The notes: generated from the letters alone by a model not told the origin. Numbered from the stretch's first letter, positions 45,244 through 54,406 are shown. The stretch: 64,000 bases of DNA from Pseudoduganella flava (GCF_007830495.1 NZ_VLKW01000004.1:124001-188000); one strand, 5' to 3'. Made by a program: numbers and translations.

Positions 45244-48200
45244 ATGTTCCAGAATGCAGGCAAGGTGTGGGCAGCCGTACCGGGCGGCAGTTTCTATGGC
45301 CAGAAAGTCGATGCCGCCGCCGACGGCACCATTCTCGTCACGGGGTATGTGACCCTCACCTCGGATGGCGTCGCCCGTACCTACGCGGCGGCCGCGCGCT
45401 ACCTGAGCAACGGCTCGCTGGACACGTCGTTCAGCGACGACGGCATCCTGTACGACGCCACGGCCAGCACCCTGTTCACGGCGCAGGCCGTCGGCGGCCT
45501 GTCGGAGGCGGCGACGCCGAAGGGCTTGCTGCAAGCGGACGGCAAGATCGTGCTGGCCGCCTACGGTCTGCTGGCCGACGGCAGCAGCGGCGTCATCCTG
45601 TCGCGCTACCTGCCGGACGGCTCCGTGGACACGAGTTATGGCGTGGCCGGCAAGGTCGAACTGGAACAGCCGACCGGCGGGTATGCGCTGGCGGACCTGA
45701 TGCAGCAGCCCGACGGCAAGATCGTCGTGGCCGGCTATGGCATCGGCCAACGCGGCAGCTTCGATTTCATGATCGGCCGACTGAACGAGGACGGCAGCTA
45801 CGACCGCGGCTTCTACCTGGGCGAGGTGCAGCGCTTCGACTTCACGCCCGGCGTCGCCGACGGCTCGCGCGAAGTGGTGTACGGCATGGATCTCCAGCCG
45901 GACGGCAAGATCCTTATCGTCGGCAAGGAGCTGGTCAACGGCGGCACCCAGAAGATCGCGATGGTGCGCCTCGATGCCGACGGCTTCCCGGACATGACGT
46001 TCGGCGACCGGGGCGGGGTCGTGACGACGATCGGCACCACCGACAACGGTGCCGGCCGCGATATCGTGGCCACCAGCGACGGCAAGATCGTCATCGCCGG
46101 CAACAACACGGCCGCCGGCGTCACGACCGCCGTCGTTCTGCGCTACAACAACGACGGTACGGTGGACAAGACGTGGGGCGGTACCGGGGCGGTAACGATC
46201 GGCAAGGTCGACGGCTTCCAGCCGGACTTCCAGAGCGCCGCGGAACTGCCGGACGGCGGTATCGTCGTCGCCGCCACGGTGAATTCGCAGTTGTCCGTCT
46301 TCGTGTTCGATCACGCCGGCACGCCGCTGGGCTACAAGGCGCTGGATGCCGGTACCGGCTTCGCCAAGAGCATCACGGTGCAGGACGACGGCAAGATCCT
46401 GATCGCCGGCTACACGCTGCAGCCGATCGCCGGCGCATCGCAATGGAGCGCGTCGGTGGTACGCCTGAACGCCGATTTCTCCATCGACGAAACGTTCTAC
46501 AACACGGTCGACTACGACCACAGCCATACGCTGGCGGCCAACGAGCAGAACCTGCTGCTGACGGGGACCGACGCGATCGACGGGATCGGCAACGCCACGC
46601 ACAACCAGTTGACGGGCAACGCCGCGAACAACGTGCTCGATGGCCGCGACGGCAACGACATCCTGGATGGCGGCGCCGGCGACGACACGCTGATCGGCGG
46701 CAATGGCGACGACATCTACGTCGTGCGCGACGCCGGCGACGTGGTCGTCGACGATGGTGCCGGCCGGGACCTGGTACGCTCCGCGATCGACTACACGCTG
46801 GCCGAAGGCATGGACGACGTGGCCCTGTTCAGCGGTGCGGTCAACGCCACCGGCAACAGCGGCGCCAACGTCATCACCGGCAGCTCCCTCGCCAACAACC
46901 TCGTCGGCCTGGCTGGCGACGACACGCTGGACGGCGGCCTCGGCATCGACACGATGGCGGGCGGCGAGGGCAGCGACACCTACTACGTCGACAACGCCGG
47001 CGACAAAGTCGTCGACGACGGCACCGGCGCGACCGACGTGGACACGGTGCGCTCGAAGATCAGCTACACGCTCGCCGCCGATGTCGAGAACCTGACCTTG
47101 CTGAGCGCCGCGACGACGGGCACAGGTAACGCCGGCAACAACGTGCTGACGAGCAGTGCCGGCGTCGACACGCTGATTGGCGGCCTGGGTAACGACACCT
47201 ACGTCGTCAACAATACGGCCGACGTCGTCACGGAAAGCAGCACGCTGGCGACCGAGATCGACACCGTGCTGTCGTCCGTCACGTTCACGCTGACCAGCAA
47301 TATCGAGAACCTGACGCTGACGGGCTCCGCCCACATCAGCGCCACCGGCAACGGCCTGAACAACGTGCTGATCGGGAACGACGGCAATAACGTGCTGAAC
47401 GGTTCGGCCGGTGCCGACACGATGCAGGGCGGGGCCGGCAACGACACCTACTATGTGGACAGCAGTGCCGACGTTGTCGACGAGGCGGAGGGCGGCGGCG
47501 TCGACACCGTGTTTGTCGGGTTTAACTACACGCTGGGCGCGAACGTCGAAGCGCTCGTGCTGCAGGGAACGACCACGGTGTACGGTACCGGTAATGCGCT
47601 GAACAACTCGCTGCTCGGCAATACGGCCGCGAACGTGCTCGACGGCGGAATCGGCGACGATACGCTGAACGGCGCCACGGGTGCCGACACGCTGATCGGC
47701 GGCGCCGGCAACGACGTCTACACGGTCGACAACGTGGGCGACGTGATCGTCGATACCGACAACCCGGACGAGATCGAACTGGTCAATTCCAGCATCTCGT
47801 ATGTGCTGGCCGCCAACCTGGAAAAGCTGACCCTGACGGGCGTCGCCGCGTTGAACGGCACGGGCAACGCGTCGAATAACGTCCTGACGGGCAACAGCGG
47901 CGCGAACGTGCTGGACGGCGGCCTCGGCGCGGATACGCTGAGCGGCGGCGCTGGCGCTGACACGTACATCGTCGACAATGCCGGCGACGTCGTCATCGAT
48001 ACGGGCACGCTCGCCACCGAGCTCGACACCGTGCAATCGTCGGTCGACTACACGCTGGGCAGCACGATCGAACAGCTGACGCTGACGGGCACCGCGATCA
48101 ACGGCACCGGCAACGCGCTGGCCAATACGCTGGTGGGCAACAGCGCCGACAACGTGCTGGTCGGCGGCATCGGCAACGACACGCTGTCCGGTGCGGCAGG

Positions 48201-48873
48201 TGCCGACACGCTCGACGGCGGTGCCGGCAACGACACCTATTACATCGACAACGTGGGCGACGTCATCATCGAAGGCGCGGCCACGGGCTTCGACACGGTC
48301 AATACGTCGATCACGTACACGTTGGGCAGCGGCCTGGAAAATCTGACGATCACCGCCACCGGCGCGGTGGACGGCTACGGCAACGAAATCAACAACACGA
48401 TCACGGGCGGGATCGGCAACAACGTCATCGATGCCGGCGCCGGCAACGATACCGTCAACGGCGGCCTCGGTAACGACTACCTGATCGGCGGCGACGGCAT
48501 CGACGTGATGAACGGCAGCACCGGCAACGATACGCTGGTGGGTGGCGCGGGCAACGACACGCTGTCGGGCAGCACCGGCGCCGACGTGTTCCGCGTGCTG
48601 CCGGAAGCGTGGCAGGGCGTCATCCTGCGCGACACGGTCACCGACTTCAAGGTGGCCGAGAGCGACAAGATCGACCTGACGGCGTTCGACGCCAACCCGA
48701 ACCTGGACGGCCGCCAGGCGCTGACCTTCGTCACCACGTTCACGGGGGCGGGCCAGGTCAGGTTCTCGGGCGGTAACCTGCTGATCAACATGGACGACAC
48801 GCCCGCGACGTCGGAATACGTGATCACGTTGACCGGCGTGACGTCGCTGACGGCGGCCAGCCTGATGCTGTAA
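45244..48873 (+). CDS. Large RTX (calcium-binding repeat) protein with N-terminal delta-60-type repeats
   Basis: The 1209-residue protein has no N-terminal signal and fits a type I secretion substrate. Residues to about 430 contain beta-propeller-like repeats of the GKILIVG / DGSVDTSYG kind (delta-60 repeats, such as [14 protein letters not shown] and [14 protein letters not shown]). From about 455 there are seven modules of roughly 95 residues, each with GGxGxDTxxGGxGxDTYxVDN, DTVxSSxxYTL and LTLTG...GTGN. A terminal block ([31 protein letters not shown]) is typical of RTX C-termini. It is probably a secreted adhesin or matrix protein. AAAGGGAG precedes the ATG. No transporter genes are adjacent. 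Confidence 0.9.
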   Translation: MFQNAGKVWAAVPGGSFYGQKVDAAADGTILVTGYVTLTSDGVARTYAAAARYLSNGSLDTSFSDDGILYDATASTLFTAQAVGGLSEAATPKGLLQADGKIVLAAYGLLADGSSGVILSRYLPDGSVDTSYGVAGKVELEQPTGGYALADLMQQPDGKIVVAGYGIGQRGSFDFMIGRLNEDGSYDRGFYLGEVQRFDFTPGVADGSREVVYGMDLQPDGKILIVGKELVNGGTQKIAMVRLDADGFPDMTFGDRGGVVTTIGTTDNGAGRDIVATSDGKIVIAGNNTAAGVTTAVVLRYNNDGTVDKTWGGTGAVTIGKVDGFQPDFQSAAELPDGGIVVAATVNSQLSVFVFDHAGTPLGYKALDAGTGFAKSITVQDDGKILIAGYTLQPIAGASQWSASVVRLNADFSIDETFYNTVDYDHSHTLAANEQNLLLTGTDAIDGIGNATHNQLTGNAANNVLDGRDGNDILDGGAGDDTLIGGNGDDIYVVRDAGDVVVDDGAGRDLVRSAIDYTLAEGMDDVALFSGAVNATGNSGANVITGSSLANNLVGLAGDDTLDGGLGIDTMAGGEGSDTYYVDNAGDKVVDDGTGATDVDTVRSKISYTLAADVENLTLLSAATTGTGNAGNNVLTSSAGVDTLIGGLGNDTYVVNNTADVVTESSTLATEIDTVLSSVTFTLTSNIENLTLTGSAHISATGNGLNNVLIGNDGNNVLNGSAGADTMQGGAGNDTYYVDSSADVVDEAEGGGVDTVFVGFNYTLGANVEALVLQGTTTVYGTGNALNNSLLGNTAANVLDGGIGDDTLNGATGADTLIGGAGNDVYTVDNVGDVIVDTDNPDEIELVNSSISYVLAANLEKLTLTGVAALNGTGNASNNVLTGNSGANVLDGGLGADTLSGGAGADTYIVDNAGDVVIDTGTLATELDTVQSSVDYTLGSTIEQLTLTGTAINGTGNALANTLVGNSADNVLVGGIGNDTLSGAAGADTLDGGAGNDTYYIDNVGDVIIEGAATGFDTVNTSITYTLGSGLENLTITATGAVDGYGNEINNTITGGIGNNVIDAGAGNDTVNGGLGNDYLIGGDGIDVMNGSTGNDTLVGGAGNDTLSGSTGADVFRVLPEAWQGVILRDTVTDFKVAESDKIDLTAFDANPNLDGRQALTFVTTFTGAGQVRFSGGNLLINMDDTPATSEYVITLTGVTSLTAASLML

Positions 48874-48881
48874 CGCCGGAG

Positions 48882-48957
48882 CCCGGAAAATGGGGACAAG
48901 CCCATTTTCCGGGAGAGATTGCCTGAAAAATGGGGTCTGTCACCATTTTTCAGGCAA
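48882..48957. repeat. Two adjacent perfect hairpins with AAATGGGG cores after the RTX gene
   Basis: Hairpin 1 (48882-48913) is a 13-bp perfect stem CCCGGAAAATGGG / CCCATTTTCCGGG with loop GACAAG. Hairpin 2 (48919-48957) is a 15-bp perfect stem TTGCCTGAAAAATGG / CCATTTTTCAGGCAA with a 9-nt loop. They look like a REP/BIME-type pair. They abut the flgN-derived direct repeat. Confidence 0.85.
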
Positions 48958-48960
48958 CAA

Positions 48961-48983
48961 AAAACCGGGCATTGCCCGGTTTT
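48961..48983. terminator. Duplicated flgN terminator (copy A)
   Basis: AAAACCGGGC-ATT-GCCCGGTTTT, a symmetric hairpin able to end transcription from both sides. Here it would stop rightward RTX transcription before it reaches the NACHT gene. Confidence 0.8.
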
Positions 48984-49004
48984 GTCATTGGCGCGGTGCG
49001 CTGG

Positions 49005-49247
49005 TCAGCCGGCGAGGAACCCGCGCGACGTCGTCGTGGTCGTCGTCCGCCCGCTCGGCCCATATACGGCACCGGCTTGCGACGGCGGCCGCAGCGCCTG
49101 CAGCGCGCCTTGCGTGTGCGACAGCTGCTTGTTGATCAGCATGCCGTTCAGGCGATTCACTTCCTTCGCTTCGCGGGTCTGTTCCAGCACCGTGTTCCAC
49201 AGCGCCTTGTCGTCGTCCGTGCCGTGCGCCGCCAGCCAGACTTCCAT
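49005..49247 (-). pseudogene. flgN: Truncated flgN 3' fragment (last 80 residues)
   Basis: The reading frame from MEVWLAAHG to SRGFLAG is identical to the last 80 residues of the complete flgN at 51778-52245. The upstream part is missing: three codons before the ATG there is an in-frame TAG just past the repeat border, and no ribosome site. It is the displaced gene end left by the insertion event and is unlikely to make a working chaperone. Confidence 0.93.
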
Positions 49248-49396
49248 GCCGGGCTAGATCCCGGAACATACGTCACGGTAGTCTGCCGCGCGGCATTGCC
49301 AGGTATCGCCTAAAGCTGTCTTTGAAAAAAATAAATTGCAAGTGATTTCCGTTATATAATTTTAATTGAAAAATAGAAAATAAGGGGGGATTAGAC

Positions 49397-51709
49397 TTGT
49401 CGAGTAAGAACGAGCACGCTGCGAACTTGGACTTCGAAAATGAGGTGAGGCGTATCGCTAGAGCGAAGTGGCCCGCTGCCCAGTTTGGTGGTGCAGCAAT
49501 GCTAGACGGTCGAGAGCGCGATGGCATCTTCGAGACGGAAGAGTCCGTACATTTCATTGAGGCAACTGTATCCGCCAGTGCAAGCAAGGCGAAGGAAGAT
49601 ACTCGAAAACTGTTCCGATCGATTGTGGATCACAACAAACTGCAGGGTATGAAGAATGCGGTGGGATGGTTTGTGACAAAGGCAGAGCCTACAGCAGAGC
49701 AGAGAAAAGAAGTGCACGAGCAGGGCAAAGGGCAAGTGAGGGCGGTGTCGTACTCCCAGTTCCAGCAAAGCCTTATTGATGTGCGGGCGTACCTCTCGGC
49801 AAGGAAGCTTCATGGCTTCGGCAGTGTGCAGGATTTCGCATCTGGAGGTAAAAATCCTTCTATCTCTTTTGTGGAAATCGGCCTGACAAGTAAGGCCTTA
49901 GATGAGAACTACTTAGTAAATGACATACTTGAGGGCGCTCTTGAGGGAAACCATTTTGCGATAACGGGTCAATACGGTGCAGGTAAGAGCATGACCCTTA
50001 GGGAGCTCTTTTTCCGCCTCGAGGCGCGCTATATTCGTGGTGCAACCTCTAAGTTCCCTGTCTATATAAATTTGCGTGAACACTCTGGTCAACGTGATCC
50101 GGTGGAGCTTTTGGAGCGGCATGCGCGCAGCATTGGTTTCGAATCGCCCAGTTCGCTCATCCGAGCGTGGCGTGCAGGCTTTGTTGTACTCTTAGCGGAT
50201 GGATTTGATGAGATTACGTCCCTAGGCGTGCAAGGCAGTTGGAAGAAGTTGAAAGATTTAAGAATGCGGTCTCTGGAAGGAGTCCGCAAACTACATCGCG
50301 AGAGCATCGGGACTGGTATCGTTGTAGGAGGAAGAAGTCACTACTTCGAAGATGACAGAGAGTTGTGTAATGCGCTAGGGTTGCATGAAGGACTAGTGTT
50401 GTCTCTCGATGAGTTCACAGAGACCCAAATGCGGAGCTTCCTGTCAAGGTTTCCAGGCGTTGAGCACGAAGGAGCGTTTCCACAGTGGCTGCCCACTAGA
50501 CCACTCTTGCTTGGCTATCTTGCCTCGCGGGGACTCCTTTCTGAGCTTGGAGAAAATTCAGGGATGCCTGATGCTGTGGACGGTTGGGACTATTTGTTGG
50601 ACCAGATTTACGAGCGGGAAGGACGGATCGAGACAAATCTGGATGGGCAGACGCTCCGGCGAATTCTTGAGCGGGCTGCTTCACTCGCACGTACAACTGA
50701 GGATGGTTTAGGCCCCATTACCCGTAGTGAGCTCTTCTCAGCCTTCACTGAAGTCTGCGGTTACGAGCCAGACGAGCAAGGGGTCCTTGCTATTCAACGC
50801 CTTCCAGGTCTCGGAATATATCGTGCGGAAGATGAAAGCAGGTGTTTCGTAGATGCTGAGCTGGCGGACGTGTGCAAGGGCAGAGAGGTAGTGCAATTTC
50901 TCGAGGCGCCCTTCGATATGGTAAAAAATCCTGGATGGGTCGGAGCAATGAATGCGTGTGACCGACCAATCAATGAAGTCGCGATAAACTTCGTCTTACG
51001 ACGTCTTGAAATATCACACGATGCACGAGGAGTTATTCGTCAAGCTGTTGCGTTTTTAAATAGTCGTAGTGATTTGGCATGTGCTAGAGGCGATGTTGCT
51101 GTAATCTTGCTTACGGGTGAGCTACATCTAGATATTGCGTTCATCGTAAGCGAGGTGAATTTTGGCGCGCGGCTTGTTGAGTTTCATCCGCATATGCTTC
51201 CCCTGTCAAATATGCAGTTTTCGCATTGCTTATTTGATGGGGTTGTTTTAAATCCTGAGGTTGGGTCGAATAGCTTGCCGTATTTTGATAGCTGCCTCAT
51301 TGAGCAGATTAGCGGCCGTGTCTCAAGTGACGACCTTCCGCGAGATAGAATAATGCACTCATGCGATATAGGTGGTTTTGATTCCGCTGCCACAGGTGCT
51401 GCGATCCGTGCCGTTAGGATGAGCGTGGGCGAGAAAGTACTTCTGATCACATTGCGGAAATTGTTTGTCCAGAGTCTTTCCGGGCGAGCTGAAAGTGCGC
51501 TTTATCGCGGACTAGATGTCGACGAGCGTAGGATGGTAGGCGATGTGCTTAGGATGCTAAAGAGGCACGAGCTCGCTGTAGAATACTCTCGAGGGGACGG
51601 GGTGATCTGGCTGCCAGTGAGAAAGGCGTTAACGAGAGTTAAACGCATACTTAGTGCGCCGAACGAATCGGGTGAGGAAGTTGTGCGCGATTGTAGAGCT
51701 ATGGGATAA
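49397..51709 (+). CDS. NACHT/STAND NTPase with N-terminal nuclease-like region; candidate anti-phage defence protein
   Basis: The 770-residue protein has three visible parts. Residues 1-130 resemble a PD-(D/E)xK nuclease (ERDGIFETEES, D42; VHFIEATVS, E55; K64/K66 in ASKAKED), but the usual ExK is ExT. The NACHT core has Walker A GQYGAGKS at 191-198, Walker B VVLLADGFDE ending at 272 and a sensor Arg in VVGGRSHYF (311-317). The C-terminal half has a pentapeptide-like stretch (LSNMQFSHCLFDGVVLN) and a winged-helix-like end; no LRR, WD40 or TPR is seen. Start is TTG with AGGGGGGA upstream. Two sampled 60-nt lines gave 43% and 48% GC, well below the neighbours. It lies alone between flgN repeats. 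Confidence 0.88.
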   Translation: MSSKNEHAANLDFENEVRRIARAKWPAAQFGGAAMLDGRERDGIFETEESVHFIEATVSASASKAKEDTRKLFRSIVDHNKLQGMKNAVGWFVTKAEPTAEQRKEVHEQGKGQVRAVSYSQFQQSLIDVRAYLSARKLHGFGSVQDFASGGKNPSISFVEIGLTSKALDENYLVNDILEGALEGNHFAITGQYGAGKSMTLRELFFRLEARYIRGATSKFPVYINLREHSGQRDPVELLERHARSIGFESPSSLIRAWRAGFVVLLADGFDEITSLGVQGSWKKLKDLRMRSLEGVRKLHRESIGTGIVVGGRSHYFEDDRELCNALGLHEGLVLSLDEFTETQMRSFLSRFPGVEHEGAFPQWLPTRPLLLGYLASRGLLSELGENSGMPDAVDGWDYLLDQIYEREGRIETNLDGQTLRRILERAASLARTTEDGLGPITRSELFSAFTEVCGYEPDEQGVLAIQRLPGLGIYRAEDESRCFVDAELADVCKGREVVQFLEAPFDMVKNPGWVGAMNACDRPINEVAINFVLRRLEISHDARGVIRQAVAFLNSRSDLACARGDVAVILLTGELHLDIAFIVSEVNFGARLVEFHPHMLPLSNMQFSHCLFDGVVLNPEVGSNSLPYFDSCLIEQISGRVSSDDLPRDRIMHSCDIGGFDSAATGAAIRAVRMSVGEKVLLITLRKLFVQSLSGRAESALYRGLDVDERRMVGDVLRMLKRHELAVEYSRGDGVIWLPVRKALTRVKRILSAPNESGEEVVRDCRAMG

Positions 51710-51728
51710 AAAGACGTGAGCTATAGTT

Positions 51729-52023
51729 AACAAAAAACCGGGCATTGCCCGGTTTTGTCATTGGCGCGGTGCGCTGGTCAGCCGGCGAGGAATCCGCGCG
51801 ACGTCGTCGTGGTCGTCGTCCGTCCGCTCGGCCCATATACGGCACCGGCTTGCGACGGCGGCCGCAGCGCCTGCAGCGCGCCCTGCGTGTGCGACAGCTG
51901 TTTGTTGATCAGCATGCCGTTCAGGCGGTTCACTTCCTTCGCTTCGCGGGTCTGTTCCAGCACCGTGTTCCACAGCGCCTTGTCGTCGTCCGTGCCGTGC
52001 GCCGCCAGCCAGACTTCCATGCC
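51729..52023. repeat. Direct repeat copy B: 3' end of intact flgN plus terminator (295 bp)
   Basis: Partner of 48956-49250 at an offset of 2773 bp. It covers the last 82 or so codons of flgN and the downstream terminator. It forms the right border of the NACHT insertion. Confidence 0.95.
51734..51756. terminator. Shared terminator of flgN and the NACHT gene (copy B)
   Basis: AAAACCGGGC-ATT-GCCCGGTTTT. It lies 25 nt after the NACHT stop and 22 nt after the flgN stop, with a T tract on both strands, so it can end both convergent transcripts. Confidence 0.85.
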
Positions 52024-52245
52024 CGCCTCGCGCGCCTCGAAGCCCGCGCTGCCCAGCGCCTTGTGGCGCTCCGTGGCCAGCACGGCCATCTGGTTGATCA
52101 GCTCCGCCTTGCGCGGGGTGACCTGTGCCAGCTGGTCGATGTCGGCCGCCACCAGGTACTGCTGCTCTTCCTTCAATACGTCCAGGAGGACGGTGATCAG
52201 GCGCTGCTCTTCGCGCAGCAGCAGGATGGGGGCGCCGTTATGCAT
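51778..52245 (-). CDS. flgN: Flagellar export chaperone FlgN
   Basis: FlgN is the cytoplasmic chaperone for the hook-filament junction proteins FlgK and FlgL (encoded at 61-64 kb). The 155-residue helical protein starts MHNGAPILLLREEQRLITVL and has the LIDLLKEEQ-like LDVLKEEQQYLVAADID motif. The C-terminal tail is rich in Thr and Gly (GRTTTTTTSRGFLAG). The gene is complete, and its 3' half is duplicated at 48.96 kb. It follows flgM by 45 nt in the flgM-flgN unit. Confidence 0.93.
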   Translation of the reverse strand: MHNGAPILLLREEQRLITVLLDVLKEEQQYLVAADIDQLAQVTPRKAELINQMAVLATERHKALGSAGFEAREAGMEVWLAAHGTDDDKALWNTVLEQTREAKEVNRLNGMLINKQLSHTQGALQALRPPSQAGAVYGPSGRTTTTTTSRGFLAG

Positions 52246-52290
52246 GGTGGGCTTTCGCTAGTGCAGCGTGGTTGCCGCGTTATTGCCGCA

Positions 52291-52596
52291 TCAGCGCTTG
52301 CGCGCGTGCAGCAGGTCCTTGACGGTGTCCAGCAGGCCATCCGCCACTTTTTCCGAGTTCACCTGGAACTGGCCATCGGCGATCGCCAGCTTGATGCGCT
52401 CGACTTTCTTCGTATCGAACACGGCGCCGCTGCTGTTGGCCGCCATGGCCTGGCCCTGGGCCGACAGCTTCACGCTTTCCGAGTTCGTCTGCGCGGAAGT
52501 CGTCGCCGCCGCTTTCTCGGCGGTACGGGCGTTGTTGGTCGTCGACGTCGACGTCGCCGGCAAGCCCGTGTTCTTCACTGAATCGTTGATTTTCAC
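52291..52596 (-). CDS. flgM: Anti-sigma-28 factor FlgM
   Basis: FlgM binds FliA until the hook is complete, then is exported. The 101-residue protein starts KINDSVKNTGLPA; the Thr/Ala/Asn-rich N-terminal half is disordered. The C-terminal half has FDTKKVERIKLAIADGQFQVNSEKVADGLLDTVKDLL, the FliA-binding helices. The start is a GTG at 52596 with GAGGA upstream; a longer frame to 52665 would cross the sigma-28 promoter and is rejected. It is transcribed from that promoter, giving feedback control. Confidence 0.94.
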   Translation of the reverse strand: MKINDSVKNTGLPATSTSTTNNARTAEKAAATTSAQTNSESVKLSAQGQAMAANSSGAVFDTKKVERIKLAIADGQFQVNSEKVADGLLDTVKDLLHARKR

Positions 52597-52644
52597 AGCA
52601 TCTTCCTCGTCTGGTAGGAGTGGTTTACTCCGGTCTACGAGTCC

Positions 52645-52671
52645 TTTACGGCTGCGGCAACGCAAACTTTA
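52645..52671 (-). promoter_or_regulatory. Sigma-28 (FliA) promoter of flgM-flgN
   Basis: TAAAGTTT, 11-nt spacer, GCCGTAAA on the minus strand. The -35 is a perfect match and the -10 close to GCCGATAA. It sits about 50 nt before the flgM GTG. Confidence 0.88.
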
Positions 52672-52707
52672 GCGATGCCCGATGAATTTATTTTCATCAC
52701 GCGCACG

Positions 52708-53397
52708 TCAGAAGGCGACTTCGACCAGGCCGCCGGCGCGCGCGATGCCGCTGACGTTCTGGCCGCCCGGCGTGCGCACCTGCACCACCTGGCCGTCGGC
52801 CGCGTTGCCGACCGCCTTGCCTTCCGCCGACACGCGGAACCCCGCGCCCGACGACACGAGCTTCACCTGCTGTCCCATCTGCACCACGGGCTTGCTGCGC
52901 AGCGTATCGAGCCGCAGCGGCGTGCCTGCCGAGATGGAAACATTGCTCGTTCGGCCAATCACCTGCGCCTTGTCGGTGGCAATGGACGCCGGCAGCGTCG
53001 CCAGGTCGCCCTGCATCGTCACCAGCTGCGTTTCCAGGATCGGCTGGCCTTGCGACAGCGGCGTGCTGGCGGCGATGTAGTTGCCCAGGACGGAAACCGT
53101 CGCCTGAATATACACCGTCCATGGCGACGGCGCGGTGCACCGCACGCCCACGGTCGTCTTGCCCCACGCTTTACTGCCGGGCATCAGGAACGCTTCCGGC
53201 GCCGGGCACGCGGCCAGCTTCATGCGTTGATCGATATTGCCGACGGCGACCGTCACCTTGCCGGGCAAGCCGGCCGTCTGCACCTGCAGGAACTGGTCGA
53301 CGGTCTGGCGCAGCACGGCCGGCTCCATGGCGGCCGATTGGGCAACCGCGGCAACCGGTGCAAGCAGGACGGCGAGAGCGAAGAGCGCTGGTTTCAT
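52708..53397 (-). CDS. flgA: Flagellar P-ring assembly chaperone FlgA
   Basis: FlgA is the periplasmic chaperone that helps FlgI assemble into the P ring. The 229-residue protein has a signal peptide (ALFALAVLLAPVAAVAQS), an N-terminal domain and a C-terminal SAF domain (GRTSNVSISAGTPLRLDTLRS). The end GFRVSAEGKAVGNAADGQVVQVR is the typical FlgA tail. It is divergent from flgB, with 161 nt between the starts, and 111 nt upstream of flgM. Confidence 0.95.
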   Translation of the reverse strand: MKPALFALAVLLAPVAAVAQSAAMEPAVLRQTVDQFLQVQTAGLPGKVTVAVGNIDQRMKLAACPAPEAFLMPGSKAWGKTTVGVRCTAPSPWTVYIQATVSVLGNYIAASTPLSQGQPILETQLVTMQGDLATLPASIATDKAQVIGRTSNVSISAGTPLRLDTLRSKPVVQMGQQVKLVSSGAGFRVSAEGKAVGNAADGQVVQVRTPGGQNVSGIARAGGLVEVAF

Positions 53398-53558
53398 GGT
53401 GAGGTTCAGGCAAGAACAGGCTGTGAATGCTCGCCATCTTACGCGTGCGAGGCGCCGCGAAAGCGGGGAATAGGGCGGGAAAGCCCATGCTTATTACCCG
53501 ATCATTTGCCGTGCGGCATCCGTATGATCGATCCTGTCACCGATGGAAGGATGCCGTC

Positions 53559-53975
53559 ATGTTAGGGAAACTCGACAATCACCTGCGCTTCAACGAGCTG
53601 GCGCTGAGCCTGCGCTCGACGCGCCAGAGCGTGCTGGCGTCGAACATCGCCAACGCGGATACGCCGAACTACAAGGCGCGCGACATCGACTTCACGTCGG
53701 CGCTGCAGGCCGCGCTGAGCAATACGGCGCAGACGGGCACGCTGAAGACGACGGCCGCGAAGCATTTTCCGACCCCTCCGCAAGACGGCAGCACGCTGCC
53801 CGACGGCACGCCGCTGTTGTACCGCGGCGTGGTGCAGGGCGCCGTCGACGGCAACACCGTCGACATGGACGTCGAACGCAACCAGTTCGCCGACAACGCG
53901 CTGCGCTATGAGGCGGGCGTCACCTTCATCAACAGCCAGATCAAGGGTCTGCTGACCGCGATCCAAGGACAGTAA
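53559..53975 (+). CDS. flgB: Flagellar basal-body rod protein FlgB
   Basis: This is a proximal rod subunit. The 138-residue protein begins [20 protein letters not shown] and has the rod-protein N-terminal motif [21 protein letters not shown] and the C-terminal helix [23 protein letters not shown] lies 7 nt before the ATG at 53559; a longer frame to 53427 has no ribosome site. It is the first gene of flgBCDEFGHIJ. A GG-N10-GC sigma-54-like site near 53477-53490 is too weak to call. Confidence 0.96.
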   Translation: MLGKLDNHLRFNELALSLRSTRQSVLASNIANADTPNYKARDIDFTSALQAALSNTAQTGTLKTTAAKHFPTPPQDGSTLPDGTPLLYRGVVQGAVDGNTVDMDVERNQFADNALRYEAGVTFINSQIKGLLTAIQGQ

Positions 53976-53986
53976 AGGAAACGCCC

Positions 53987-54391
53987 ATGTCACTGTTTTC
54001 CATCTTTAACGTGTCGGGCTCGGCGATGAGCGCGCAGGCCCAGCGCCTGAACGTCGTCGCCAGCAATCTCGCCAACGCGGACAGCGCCACCAGCGCCAGC
54101 GGCGAAGCGTACCGCGCCAAACAGGTCGTGTTCGAGGCGACCCCCACCGCAGACAACACCGCGACCGGCGTCAAGGTGCAGCAGGTGATCGAGGACCCGT
54201 CGCCGATGAAGCAGGTGTACGACCCGAAGAACCCGCTGGCCGACGAGAAGGGCTATGTAACGATGCCGAACGTGAACGCGGTCGACGAGATGGTCAACAT
54301 GCTGTCGGCGTCGCGCTCGTACCAGAACAATGTCGAAACGATGAACGCGGCAAAAAGCCTGCTGCTGAAAACCCTGACCATCGGTCAATAA
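53987..54391 (+). CDS. flgC: Flagellar basal-body rod protein FlgC
   Basis: This is a proximal rod subunit of 134 residues. The N-terminus is [28 protein letters not shown]. The C-terminal helix has [36 protein letters not shown], the rod/hook family signature. AAAGGAA precedes the ATG, and the gene begins 11 nt after flgB. Confidence 0.97.
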   Translation: MSLFSIFNVSGSAMSAQAQRLNVVASNLANADSATSASGEAYRAKQVVFEATPTADNTATGVKVQQVIEDPSPMKQVYDPKNPLADEKGYVTMPNVNAVDEMVNMLSASRSYQNNVETMNAAKSLLLKTLTIGQ

Positions 54392-54406
54392 CAGGAATAA
54401 ACCATC

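Larger units (their letters stand above)
48956..49250. repeat. Direct repeat copy A: flgN 3' end plus terminator (295 bp)
   Basis: Nearly identical to 51729-52023, with five single-base differences noticed by eye. The match ends sharply at TTCCATGCC, after which this copy continues GGGCTAGATC, while the intact flgN continues CGCCTCGCGC. It forms the left border of the NACHT insertion. Confidence 0.95.

Noticed and set aside
45220..48036. Frame of over 900 codons on the minus strand opposite the RTX gene
   Set aside because: It mirrors the RTX repeats; the plus-strand frame has clear domain motifs and a ribosome site.
49005..49247. 80-codon frame with ATG as a new small gene
   Set aside because: Identical to the flgN C-terminus, cut at the repeat border, without a ribosome site.
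49322..49360. Full sigma-70 promoter for the NACHT gene
   Set aside because: TATAAT at 49355-49360 is good, but TTGAAA and TTGCAA lie at 27 and 13 nt, outside the usual spacing; only a -10 can be suggested.
53477..53490. GG-N10-GC sigma-54-like site before flgB
   Set aside because: The spacing fits, but most other consensus bases are missing and such matches are common in GC-rich DNA.
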